Source of the DNA: JAKZRT01 sp965247915
Lineage (GTDB): Bacteria; Pseudomonadota; Alphaproteobacteria; Rhodobacterales; Rhodobacteraceae
Direction: 5' to 3'
DNA: 64,000 nt
NCBI GenBank assembly: GCA_965247915.1
Contig: OZ252048.1
Coordinates: 3,286,001 to 3,350,000 of the forward strand
Shown here one piece after another: positions 26,836-34,540 of this stretch (position 1 is the first letter of the stretch; each line of letters starts with the position of its first letter). Made by a program: the position numbers and the translations under genes. Below the pieces are notes generated by a model. It had not been told where the DNA came from. It worked only from the letters and a program-made list of their open reading frames with translations, and did no database searches.

Positions 26836-27753
26836 ATGTCCCATCTAAGCGCCTCGCACTTCCACAATGAAGAAGCCGCCTACGCCTACGTCGAGGCCCG
26901 CGTCTGGCCCACCGGCCCGACTTGCCCCAAGTGTGGCGAGATGAAGCGCTTGTCGAAGATGGGCGGCAAATCGACCCGCATAGGCGCGTACAAGTGCTAC
27001 AAATGCCGCAAGCCGTTCACCGTCAAGGTTGGCACTGTCTTTGACTCCAGCCATGTTCCGATGCACATCTGGTTGCAGGCGATCTACTTGATCTGTGCCA
27101 GCAAAAAAGGCATCAGCAGCAACCAGTTGCACCGCACCCTTGGCGTCACCCTGAAAACCGCTTGGTTCATGTCGCACCGTATCCGCGAAGCGATGCGCAC
27201 TGGCCCTCTGGCCCCGTTCGGTCAGGGTGGCGGCATTGTCGAGGCGGATGAGACTTTCATCGGGCGCAAACCGCACAACACCACCAAGGGCGTCGGCGGC
27301 ATGAACAAGGTTCTTTCACTGGTGGACCGCGATACCGGGCGTTCGAAAAGCGTTGTCGTCAAAGACCTGCGCAAGAACACCCTGATCCCGATCATCCTGC
27401 GCAACGTATCGCGCGAGGCCCGGATTGTGACCGACGAAGCCCGCCAGTATCAAGCCTTGCACGAAGACTTCGCCACGCACGGATCGGTGGATCACAGCAA
27501 AGAGGAATGGGTAAGCCGCGTTGACCCGGAAATCCACACCAACACCATCGAAGGTTACTTTTCGATCTTCAAGCGCGGGATGCGCGGCACCTACCAGCAC
27601 TGCAAGCGCAAGCATTTGCACCGCTATCTTGCCGAGTTTGACTTCCGCTATTCCAACCGTCAGGCTAACGAAATCAGCGACACCATGCGCGCCGATCTGG
27701 CCCTCATGGGTATCACTGGCAAGCGCCTGACCTATGAAACGACTCGTGTCTGA
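26836..27753 (+). CDS. IS1595-family (ISXO2-like) transposase
   Basis: 305 residues. An N-terminal zinc ribbon has CPKCGEMKRL and YKCYKCRKPF; the DDE-like core shows IVEADETFIGRKP, ARIVTDEARQYQ and TNTIEGYFSIFKRGMRGTY. AAGGAG precedes the ATG. The stop overlaps the start of the small gene that follows (TGATG), a coupling that suggests the small gene belongs to the element. Confidence 0.95.
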   Translation: MSHLSASHFHNEEAAYAYVEARVWPTGPTCPKCGEMKRLSKMGGKSTRIGAYKCYKCRKPFTVKVGTVFDSSHVPMHIWLQAIYLICASKKGISSNQLHRTLGVTLKTAWFMSHRIREAMRTGPLAPFGQGGGIVEADETFIGRKPHNTTKGVGGMNKVLSLVDRDTGRSKSVVVKDLRKNTLIPIILRNVSREARIVTDEARQYQALHEDFATHGSVDHSKEEWVSRVDPEIHTNTIEGYFSIFKRGMRGTYQHCKRKHLHRYLAEFDFRYSNRQANEISDTMRADLALMGITGKRLTYETTRV

Positions 27754-27932
27754 TGCCGAAGAAGAAAAAGCAGGAAAGCCAGAAAAAGCAATCGGAACGG
27801 TTCCTAAGAAAGGTCCGCGAGTTAGAGGGCGCTGGCGAACTAATCCCCACCGAGGGCGAAGAAAGGTTTGAGAGGGCGGTCGCACGGATTACAGACCCAT
27901 CTCAACGCGCATCTTCTGGGCAAAAATCTTGA
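27753..27932 (+). CDS. Small basic accessory protein of the IS1595 element
   Basis: 59 residues from the ATG overlapping the transposase stop. The first half is Lys/Gln rich (MPKKKKQESQKKQSERF), the second acidic and helical (VRELEGAGELIPTEGEERF). Small genes of this kind follow ISXO2-like transposases in other alphaproteobacteria as far as I recall, but I know no function. Its 3' end overlaps the convergent DUF3800 gene by 44 bp. Being so short it is easily missed by gene finders. Confidence 0.6.
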   Translation: MPKKKKQESQKKQSERFLRKVRELEGAGELIPTEGEERFERAVARITDPSQRASSGQKS

Positions 27933-28651
27933 TCCTATCGGCATCCTTTATTGCGCCATGCACCTTTTCAACACGCTCCAGAAAGTGGCCAAAGTGCGGC
28001 TCAGGCACAACGTCATTGTCTGAAAGCCAAGCCTTGCCATACCGATAAAATTCATTCGCGAAAGTATCCGCCGCTTGAAGGCTTGGTGTGTCTTCAACTG
28101 CCGGGAATGCGAAGGTTGATAGCTTTGCGCCTTCTGGAATTAAATCTTGTGCGCCGCCACGCATCAATTCAAGGCCGTGGCTTTGTCGTCCTTGATCCAA
28201 AAAAATAGCCACTTTTTTTTTGGTGATCGACTGCAATGTCGCACGCTGCCTTCAAACACATCCCATACGCACCCCGTTCTGCATCACCAAGATGATCTCG
28301 TAGATCACCCTGAATGTATTTGTCCCACGCCAGGACATCGACGCCGAAAGCCACAGGCATGAGCCGGGAGTCTAGTATCGCTTCACGAAATAAATACCTC
28401 ACTCGGTCTCGCTCGGCATGATTGTAAGCCTCAAAATTGTAAGCCTCAAAATCACCCAAACCCATAACGCAATGAGAGAGATGAAAATTCTTTATCGCTG
28501 GCTTCCCTGGTAATGGCTCAGAAAGAAGCCGAAGCCATTTGGCATCCAAATCAACAATCTGCTCAACGCCACCAAGCACACCGCCCCAAACAACAAATTC
28601 CGAAGCGTCATGAGTCCCGCTGTCGTCAAAGTAGCATTGGAGCAAAAGCAT
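27889..28651 (-). pseudogene. DUF3800-domain passenger gene with a +1 frameshift in an A9 run
   Basis: The first frame from MLLLQCYFDDSGTHD (28651) carries the DUF3800 start, VVWGGVLGGVEQI and HLSHCVMGLGDFE; the second frame continues KKVAIFLDQGRQSHG and VEDTPSLQAADTFANEFYRY to the stop at 27889. They join at nine A residues (T9 on the plus strand, 28213-28221); eight would restore DHQKKVAIFLDQG. The Asp near the N-terminus and the late QAAD motif are family features, suggesting an RNase H-like fold of unknown role. The whole gene lies inside the IS ends. It could be a dead gene, a reading error or programmed slippage. Confidence 0.8.
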
Positions 28652-28747
28652 ACGTCCCGAGTTTTGCCCACTCGGCGGAAAGCCAAGAATAGCCAAGTCC
28701 CGAGCGGTCCATAAAACGCTCATATCAGATCACCATGGGTACGGGAA

Positions 28748-29941
28748 CTATAACATCGCCCCCCAAGGCCAGAGGCGGATAAACTCGACGTTTTCGCCCG
28801 TATCCCGTGCATCATCCCCGGCCGGTCTGATGATGAGCAGGTCGGCCTGCGCCAGAACGCTGAGCAAGGCACTGTCCTGCCGGTCCAGCGGGGCCACGCC
28901 GCCGCCCATGAAAACGCCGCGCATGTAATGCGCGCGCGGGCCGTTCGCCGCCACCGGGCTGGCGAGAGCGCGCGTTTCTCTGGCCCGGGCTTGCGCGCCC
29001 AGACCCAGCATTGCGTCGATGACCGGGCGCAGAAACACCTCGCCGCAGACCATGGCCGAAACCGGGTTGCCCGGCAGTCCGATCACTGCCATGGCACCCA
29101 GCCGCCCGGCCATCAGAGGTTTTCCGGGGCGCATGGCGACCTTGTAAAACGCGCGCTCCATGCCGGCCTCGGCCAGCGCCCGTGCCACCAGATCGTGATC
29201 CCCCACCGATGCGCCGCCGATCGTAACCAGCAAATCAGCGCCCTCGGCCAGCGTCAGCGCCGCTTGCAGCGACGCCAGCCTGTCGCGCGCTATTGGCAGG
29301 ACCTGCGCCTCGGCCCCGGCCAGGCGCAGCGTCTCGGCCAGTCCGATGACGTTCGAGGCAACAATCTGGTCCGGGTCCGGGTCTTGGCCCGGCATCACCA
29401 ATTCGTCGCCGGTGGCGAGCAGCGCCACAACAGGGCGGCGCGCGACCGTGACTTCGCCGATGTTCATCGCCGCCAAGAGCGCCAGATCCGCGGGCCGCAG
29501 CCGGCGCGGCGCGGTTATTTTGTCGTCGCGCTTGAAATCGCCGCCCGCCGCCCGGACGTGATGGCTGGTGTCCAGCTTTTCGCCCAGGGTTATCTGCAGG
29601 CCCTGCCGCGTGACATCTTCCTGGATCACCACCCGGTCGGCCCCGCCTGGCACCGGGGCACCGGTGAATATGCGCACCGCCTGGCCTGGGCCAACCGCCC
29701 CGGCAAAGGCGCGACCGGCCGCTGCTTCGCCGATCACATGAAACGTCGCGTCAGGACGAACCTCGGCGGACCGCACGGCGTAACCATCCATGGCACTTGC
29801 CGCAAAGGGCGGTTGATCGCGGTTTGCGGTTGTGTCTTCGCGCAGAACCCGGCCGCCTGCGTCGCGCAGCGCGATCATCTCGGACGGCAAGGTCTCGACC
29901 AGGGCAAAGAGCCGCTCGAGCGCCTCGGCCACTGAAATCAT
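28748..29941 (-). CDS. moeA: Molybdopterin molybdenumtransferase MoeA
   Basis: 397 residues. Motifs include PPFAASAMDGYAVRS near residue 45, ATGDELVMPG, GGASVGDHDLV and MRPGKPLMAGRLG of the MogA-like domain, with VIGLPGNPVSAMVCGEVF. It inserts molybdate into adenylylated molybdopterin. The start overlaps the moaC stop by 4 bp. The C-terminus was altered by the IS1595 insertion: the flanks predict an original end WPWGR, whereas now the IS end supplies WPWGAML and the stop. Function should be unaffected. Confidence 0.95.
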   Translation of the reverse strand: MISVAEALERLFALVETLPSEMIALRDAGGRVLREDTTANRDQPPFAASAMDGYAVRSAEVRPDATFHVIGEAAAGRAFAGAVGPGQAVRIFTGAPVPGGADRVVIQEDVTRQGLQITLGEKLDTSHHVRAAGGDFKRDDKITAPRRLRPADLALLAAMNIGEVTVARRPVVALLATGDELVMPGQDPDPDQIVASNVIGLAETLRLAGAEAQVLPIARDRLASLQAALTLAEGADLLVTIGGASVGDHDLVARALAEAGMERAFYKVAMRPGKPLMAGRLGAMAVIGLPGNPVSAMVCGEVFLRPVIDAMLGLGAQARARETRALASPVAANGPRAHYMRGVFMGGGVAPLDRQDSALLSVLAQADLLIIRPAGDDARDTGENVEFIRLWPWGAML

Positions 29942-30429
29942 CGCCCGGCCTCGCGCGCCACCTCGTATCGGCCCGATTTTCCGCCGTCTTTCAGGATGAC
30001 ACGGATACCACCGATCTCGATCGCCTTGTCGACCGCCTTGACCATGTCATGGACTGTCAGCGCAGCCACGCTGACGGCGGTCAGCGCCTCCATCTCGACC
30101 CCGGTCTGGCCGGTGGTCTTGACGGTGGCTTCGATGCGCAGACCGGGCAGGCGCGTGTCGGGGACCAGATCGACCGCAACCTTGGCAATCGGCACTGGAT
30201 GGCAGAGCGGGATCAGATCGGCGGTGCGTTTGGCCGCCATGATCCCGGCCAGCCGCGCCACGCCGATGACATCGCCCTTTTTGGCGCGGCCTTTGGTAAT
30301 AATATCAAGCGTTTCCGTGGCCATCTTCACCCAGCCCTCGGCCACCGCGATACGGTCGGTCGAGAGCTTGGGTGACACATCGACCATGCGCGCGCGGCCC
30401 TCGGCGTCAAAATGGCTGAGCCCGGCCAT
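29938..30429 (-). CDS. moaC: Cyclic pyranopterin monophosphate synthase MoaC
   Basis: 163 residues from the ATG at 30429, which overlaps the trpC stop (TGATG). LSHFDAEGRARMVDVSPK, LIPLCHPVPIAKV and TGVEMEALTAVSVAALTVHD are MoaC hallmarks, including the catalytic Lys/His region. It makes cyclic pyranopterin phosphate, the first stable molybdenum-cofactor intermediate. It sits within trpG-trpD-trpC-moaC-moeA. Confidence 0.95.
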   Translation of the reverse strand: MAGLSHFDAEGRARMVDVSPKLSTDRIAVAEGWVKMATETLDIITKGRAKKGDVIGVARLAGIMAAKRTADLIPLCHPVPIAKVAVDLVPDTRLPGLRIEATVKTTGQTGVEMEALTAVSVAALTVHDMVKAVDKAIEIGGIRVILKDGGKSGRYEVAREAGR

Positions 30430-31238
30430 CAGGCTGCACCGGCCCGCGCCACGGGCCCCAGCAAGTTCCGGGTTGCCTGCGCCACATCGGACTGCCGCAT
30501 CAGGCTTTCGCCGACCAGAAACGCCCCCGCGCCATGGGCGGCCAGATCGGCGATATGCTCGGGTGTGAATATCCCTGATTCCGCGACCACGATCCGGTCG
30601 CCAGGCACCCGCGGAGCCAGATCGCGGGTGATTTGTAGCGTCGTCTCGAAGCTCCGCAGATTGCGGTTGTTGATCCCGATCAGCGGCGCGCCGAGCCGCA
30701 AGGCCCGGTCGAGCTCGGCTGCGTCGTGAACCTCGATCAGCGCGTCCATTCCCCATTCGCACGCCGCGGTCTCCAGTTCGGACGCCTGCGCGTCAGAAAC
30801 ACTGGCCATAATGATCAGAATGCAATCGGCCCCCAGGGCGCGGGCCTCGGCGACCTGATAGGGGTCAAAAAGGAAATCCTTGCGCAAGCTAGGCAGGCCA
30901 ACCGCCGCGCGCGCCGCGACCAGAAACGCATCATCGCCCTGAAAGCTTGGGCCATCGGTCAGCACCGACAGGCAGGCGGCCCCGCCCGCCGCATAGGCCC
31001 GCGCGTGGGCGGGCGGGTCGAAATTGGCGCGGATCAGCCCTTTGGAGGGGCTGGCCTTCTTGATCTCGGCAATCAGCGCGGGCCGGGTTTTTGCCGCCCG
31101 GCGCAGGGCTTCGGCAAAGCCGCGCACCGGCGGCGCAGCGCGCGCGGTTTTTTCGACCTCGGCCAGGGGACGGGCGACCTTGCAGGCGGCGACCTCGTCG
31201 AGCTTGTAGGCCTTGATCCGCTCAAGGATGTCGGTCAT
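30429..31238 (-). CDS. trpC: Indole-3-glycerol phosphate synthase
   Basis: 269 residues. PALIAEIKKASPSKGLIR, LSVLTDGPSFQGDDAFL and LRKDFLFDPYQV, then IGINNRNLRSFETTL and VAESGIF, cover the TIM-barrel active site. It closes the ring of CdRP in tryptophan synthesis. It overlaps trpD by 4 bp upstream and moaC downstream. Confidence 0.96.
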   Translation of the reverse strand: MTDILERIKAYKLDEVAACKVARPLAEVEKTARAAPPVRGFAEALRRAAKTRPALIAEIKKASPSKGLIRANFDPPAHARAYAAGGAACLSVLTDGPSFQGDDAFLVAARAAVGLPSLRKDFLFDPYQVAEARALGADCILIIMASVSDAQASELETAACEWGMDALIEVHDAAELDRALRLGAPLIGINNRNLRSFETTLQITRDLAPRVPGDRIVVAESGIFTPEHIADLAAHGAGAFLVGESLMRQSDVAQATRNLLGPVARAGAA

Positions 31239-32254
31239 GCCGCCTCCGACGTGATCCGGGCCAGCGTTTTGATGCAGGTTTTGGCGGCACCGCTGTCAAT
31301 GCTTTCAGCTGCCATTTCAACGCCTTGTCGCAGATCGCCAGACCGATCTGCGATCACCAGCGCCGCCGCAGCGTTCAGCAGCACCGCGTCGCGGTAGGCC
31401 CCCGCTGCCCCGTCCAAAAGCGCCGCGAAGGCCTTGCCGTTGTCTTCGGGCGATCCGCCCAGAATGGCTTTGAGCGGATGCAACGGCAGACCGGCGTCTT
31501 CGGGCGACACCTCGAATTCGGTAATCGCAAGGTCTTTCAGCCCGGCCACCCACGTCACGCCGGCAATCGACACCTCGTCGGTGCCGTCCGCGCCGTGGAC
31601 CAGCCACGCCGCCTCGGAGCCCAACTCGGCCAGCGTCTCGGCCATGGGCCGGATCAGATCGCGGGCGAAGGCCCCGGTCAGCTGGCGCTTTACGCCCGCC
31701 GGGTTGGTCAGTGGGCCGAGGATATTGAAGATCGTCCGCGTCCCCAGTTCGGCCCGCACCGGGCCGACATAGGCCATGGCCGGGTGGTGCATGGGCGCCA
31801 TCATGAAGCCGATCCCGGCCTCGGCCAGCGCCCGCTCCACAACTTCGGGCCCGACCATCACGTTGACGCCCAAGGCCCCGAGTGCGTCGGCGGCGCCCGA
31901 TCTGGAACTCAGGTTGCGGTTGCCGTGTTTGGCCACCGGCACGCCCGCACCGGCTACTACAAAGGCGGCGGCGGTGGAAATGTTCAGCGTCCCCTTGCCG
32001 TCGCCACCGGTACCCACAATGTCCATCGCGCCTTCGGGCGCGCGCACCGCCCGGCATTTGGCACGCATCACCGCCGCTGCTGCGGCGTATTCATCGACCG
32101 TCTCGCCGCGCGTCCGAAGCGCCATCAAAAACCCGCCGACCTGGGCCGGCGAGGCTTCGCCCTCGAACAAGATCTCGAATGCAGTTCGTGCCTCGGCAGC
32201 ACTTAACGCCCGGTCAGCCGCTACCGCGATCAGGGATTTGATGTCGGTGCTCAT
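31235..32254 (-). CDS. trpD: Anthranilate phosphoribosyltransferase
   Basis: 339 residues. MDIVGTGGDGKGTLNISTAA is the PRPP loop; KHGNRNLSSRSGAADALG and FNILGPLTNPAGVKRQL follow as expected. It transfers phosphoribose to anthranilate. Overlaps of 4 bp with trpG and trpC indicate translational coupling. Confidence 0.96.
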   Translation of the reverse strand: MSTDIKSLIAVAADRALSAAEARTAFEILFEGEASPAQVGGFLMALRTRGETVDEYAAAAAVMRAKCRAVRAPEGAMDIVGTGGDGKGTLNISTAAAFVVAGAGVPVAKHGNRNLSSRSGAADALGALGVNVMVGPEVVERALAEAGIGFMMAPMHHPAMAYVGPVRAELGTRTIFNILGPLTNPAGVKRQLTGAFARDLIRPMAETLAELGSEAAWLVHGADGTDEVSIAGVTWVAGLKDLAITEFEVSPEDAGLPLHPLKAILGGSPEDNGKAFAALLDGAAGAYRDAVLLNAAAALVIADRSGDLRQGVEMAAESIDSGAAKTCIKTLARITSEAA

Positions 32255-32838
32255 GCAGATTCCAGCGCCATATCCAGGAAGTTTTTCAAGAGCGCGTGCC
32301 CGTGTTCGGAGGCAATCGATTCGGGGTGAAACTGAACCCCTTCGATCGGCAGTTCGCGGTGGCGCAGGCCCATGATCGTGTCATCGGCGAGCGCGGCGGT
32401 GATCTCAAGACAATCGGGCAGGGTGGCGCGGTCAACGATCAGCGAATGATAGCGCGTCGCCTGAAATGGGGTGGGCAGGCCTGCGAACACACCGTTGCCG
32501 GTGTGATGCATGGTCCCTATCTTGCCATGCACGATCTCGTGGCAGCGCACCACCTGACCGCCAAAGGCCTGACCGATGGCCTGATGGCCCAGGCACACCC
32601 CTAAAAGCGGAATGCGCGCCTCGGCGGCGGCAGCAACCAGCGGCAGGCAAATTCCCGCCTGATCGGGGTCGCAAGGGCCCGGCGACAAAATAATCGCGGT
32701 CGGGTTCAGCGCCATGGCCTCTTGCACATCCAGCGCGTCATTACGATGCACCACAACATCGCCGCCCAATTCGCCCAAAAAATGCACGAGGTTGTAAGTA
32801 AAGCTGTCGTAATTGTCGATCAGAAGCAACATTCTCAC
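32251..32838 (-). CDS. trpG: Anthranilate synthase component II (glutamine amidotransferase)
   Basis: 195 residues from a GTG at 32838, or 193 from the ATG two codons later (LLLIDNYDSFTYNLVHFLGE). The nucleophile is in LGVCLGHQAIGQAFGG (Cys about 82) and the His/Glu in GVQFHPESIASEHGH. It supplies ammonia from glutamine to TrpE, which is not in the window. First gene of the trp/moa operon; the 117 bp before it, shared with the divergent YibQ-like gene, should hold both promoters. Confidence 0.95.
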   Translation of the reverse strand: MRMLLLIDNYDSFTYNLVHFLGELGGDVVVHRNDALDVQEAMALNPTAIILSPGPCDPDQAGICLPLVAAAAEARIPLLGVCLGHQAIGQAFGGQVVRCHEIVHGKIGTMHHTGNGVFAGLPTPFQATRYHSLIVDRATLPDCLEITAALADDTIMGLRHRELPIEGVQFHPESIASEHGHALLKNFLDMALESA

Positions 32839-32955
32839 AGGGCTTTCGACTTATGGGGGTGCCCCCCCGGTGAAGGTCGGGCTATATAGGGTCAAGCCGC
32901 GCCCGGCGGTCAAGGCCCGAGGCGCGCGCATGAGGCAAAGAAAACGGAGAGAGCG

Positions 32956-34405
32956 GTGGAAAGGGGCTTGATTTCCGGCCTTTTTTGGGGCGCGTTGGTG
33001 TCCGCTCTGGTTGTGGCGATCATATCGCTGGTTTCCGGACTGCCGCTGCGCACGGCGGCAACGCCGTCGTCGGTCGATGTTGGGGTGCCTGCCGGGTCCG
33101 AATTCAACCGCAACCGGCCTGAAGCCCTGCCGGTCATCCCCCAGGCCGAGGTCGCCGGTAAAATCGCCCAAGCGCCCGAAGTGACGGCACCCGAGACCGA
33201 AGCCGCGCCCCGGCCCGACACCGAACCCGCTGCCACGCCCGCGCCCAAAGTGTCACAGCCGGACGCGCCCGAGGCCCCGCCAGCCGTGACTTACGATGGT
33301 CCGCTGGCCGGACCGGGCGACGCTCCGGCGCTTTCGACACCCCAGACCGCCACCGAAACCGTCCCGACCGCGCCGGCGATGCCAGTAATCCGTCGCGCCG
33401 CCAAGATAGTCCAGACTGAAGTCGAGCCACCGGCGCCCACGCCTGCGCCCGAACCAGCGCCGGAAGTTGCCGCCGCGCCCGAGGCGCCAACAGTCGAAGC
33501 CGAACCGGCCGTTACGGCCCCCCCCCGCGCAACCGGAAGCCGAGATTGAACCCGCCGTGGCCCAAGCGCCCGCGCCAAGCGACGCAGAACCTCCCCAGCC
33601 ATCGGTCGGGGATAAACCCCGGGTCATCAAACTGCCGAGGATCGGCGGTGACGAGGGCGATCAACCGGCTGACGCAGAGGTCGCGACGTCCGAAGACCCA
33701 GAGGCCGAGGACGCGGTTGATCCCTCGACGCTCGGCGCAATGGCCCGCAATTCGGTCCCGTTTGACGCAAGCGGCGACGACCGGCCGCTGTTTTCTGTTG
33801 TACTCATCGATGTCGGTGACGACGGGCTTGATCGTAAGACGATGACCACGTTCTCGTTCCCGGTGACCATCGCCATCGATCCGTCGCGCCCCGACGCGAG
33901 CCAGGCAGCCGACGCTTACCGCGCTGCCGGCTTCGAGGTTCTGATCCTGTTCCCGCCGGTGGCATCCGGCGCCACTGCCGGCGAGGTCAGCGCCAGTGTG
34001 AAGGCCTACGTCGAAGCGCTTCCACAGGCCATTGGGCTGGTCGATGCGGTCGCCAACGGGTTTGGCGCGAACCGGCGTCTGGTCGAACGCGTGATCGAGG
34101 TTCTCGCGGTGAACGACCACGGGCTATTGACTTATGACCGTGGTCTCAACACAGCACTACAACTGGCCGAGCGTGAAGACCTGCCCGCCGCGGCGATTTT
34201 CCGGGTGCTCGACGCGGAACGCGAAAAACCTGCGACCATCAAACGCTATCTCGACCGCGCGGCCTTCAAGGCGACGCAGGAAGGCCGTGTTGTCATGATC
34301 GGTCACAGCTATGCCGACACGGTCACGGCGCTTTTTTCCTGGGTGCTCGAGCCGCGCTCGGAAAGCGTCCGCATGGCGCCCATGTCCGCGATCATGCGCC
34401 GTTAG
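32956..34405 (+). pseudogene. YibQ-like divergent polysaccharide deacetylase with a +1 frameshift in a C9 run
   Basis: GTG start at 32956 after GGAGAGAG. Residues 5-30 form a membrane anchor, followed by a long Pro/Ala/Glu-rich linker. The frame breaks at nine C residues (33518-33526); eight would join APP to AQPEAEIEPAVAQAP in the second frame, which holds the catalytic-like domain (LFSVVLIDVGDDGLDRKT, FPVTIAIDPSRPDASQAAD, GHSYADTVTALF). That domain ends at 34405. The family is periplasmic, often paired with envelope functions, of unknown reaction. It could be a true mutation, phase variation or a base-count error. Confidence 0.8.
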
Positions 34406-34408
34406 GGT

Positions 34409-34478
34409 GCCGGACCGGAAAACCGGCAATATACCGCCTGCCTAACCGGTCAGGCAGGTCGCTGTCTTGCGGCGGTAT
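34409..34478 (+). promoter_or_regulatory. Nested hairpins between the YibQ-like gene and the antiporter
   Basis: GCCGG/CCGGC flank 34409-34427. CCTGCCT (34437-34443) pairs with AGGCAGG (34452-34458), and ATACCGCC (34431-34438) can pair with GGCGGTAT (34471-34478) as an outer stem, competing for two bases. No T-run follows on the plus strand. It may end the first transcript or regulate the antiporter, which starts 62 bp later. Confidence 0.45.
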
Positions 34479-34540
34479 GGACCGTTGATAAACGGCGCGT
34501 CGCCCTGCATCTTTGGGGCACCACCTTGGAAGCGTAAGAC

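Larger units (their letters stand above)
26775..28760 (+). mobile_element. IS1595-family element carrying two passenger genes (1986 bp)
   Basis: The left end GGCGATGTTATA (26775-26786) and, five bases later, CGTACCCA match the inverted right end, which reads the same from 28760 inward with mismatches only in the spacer. Flanks are CCCCAAG(A) and CCCCAAG(G), a 7-of-8 target duplication consistent with the 8-bp duplications of the family. Between the ends lie the transposase, a 59-codon gene overlapping it, and a DUF3800 gene on the other strand. The insertion is at the last codon of moeA. Confidence 0.9.
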
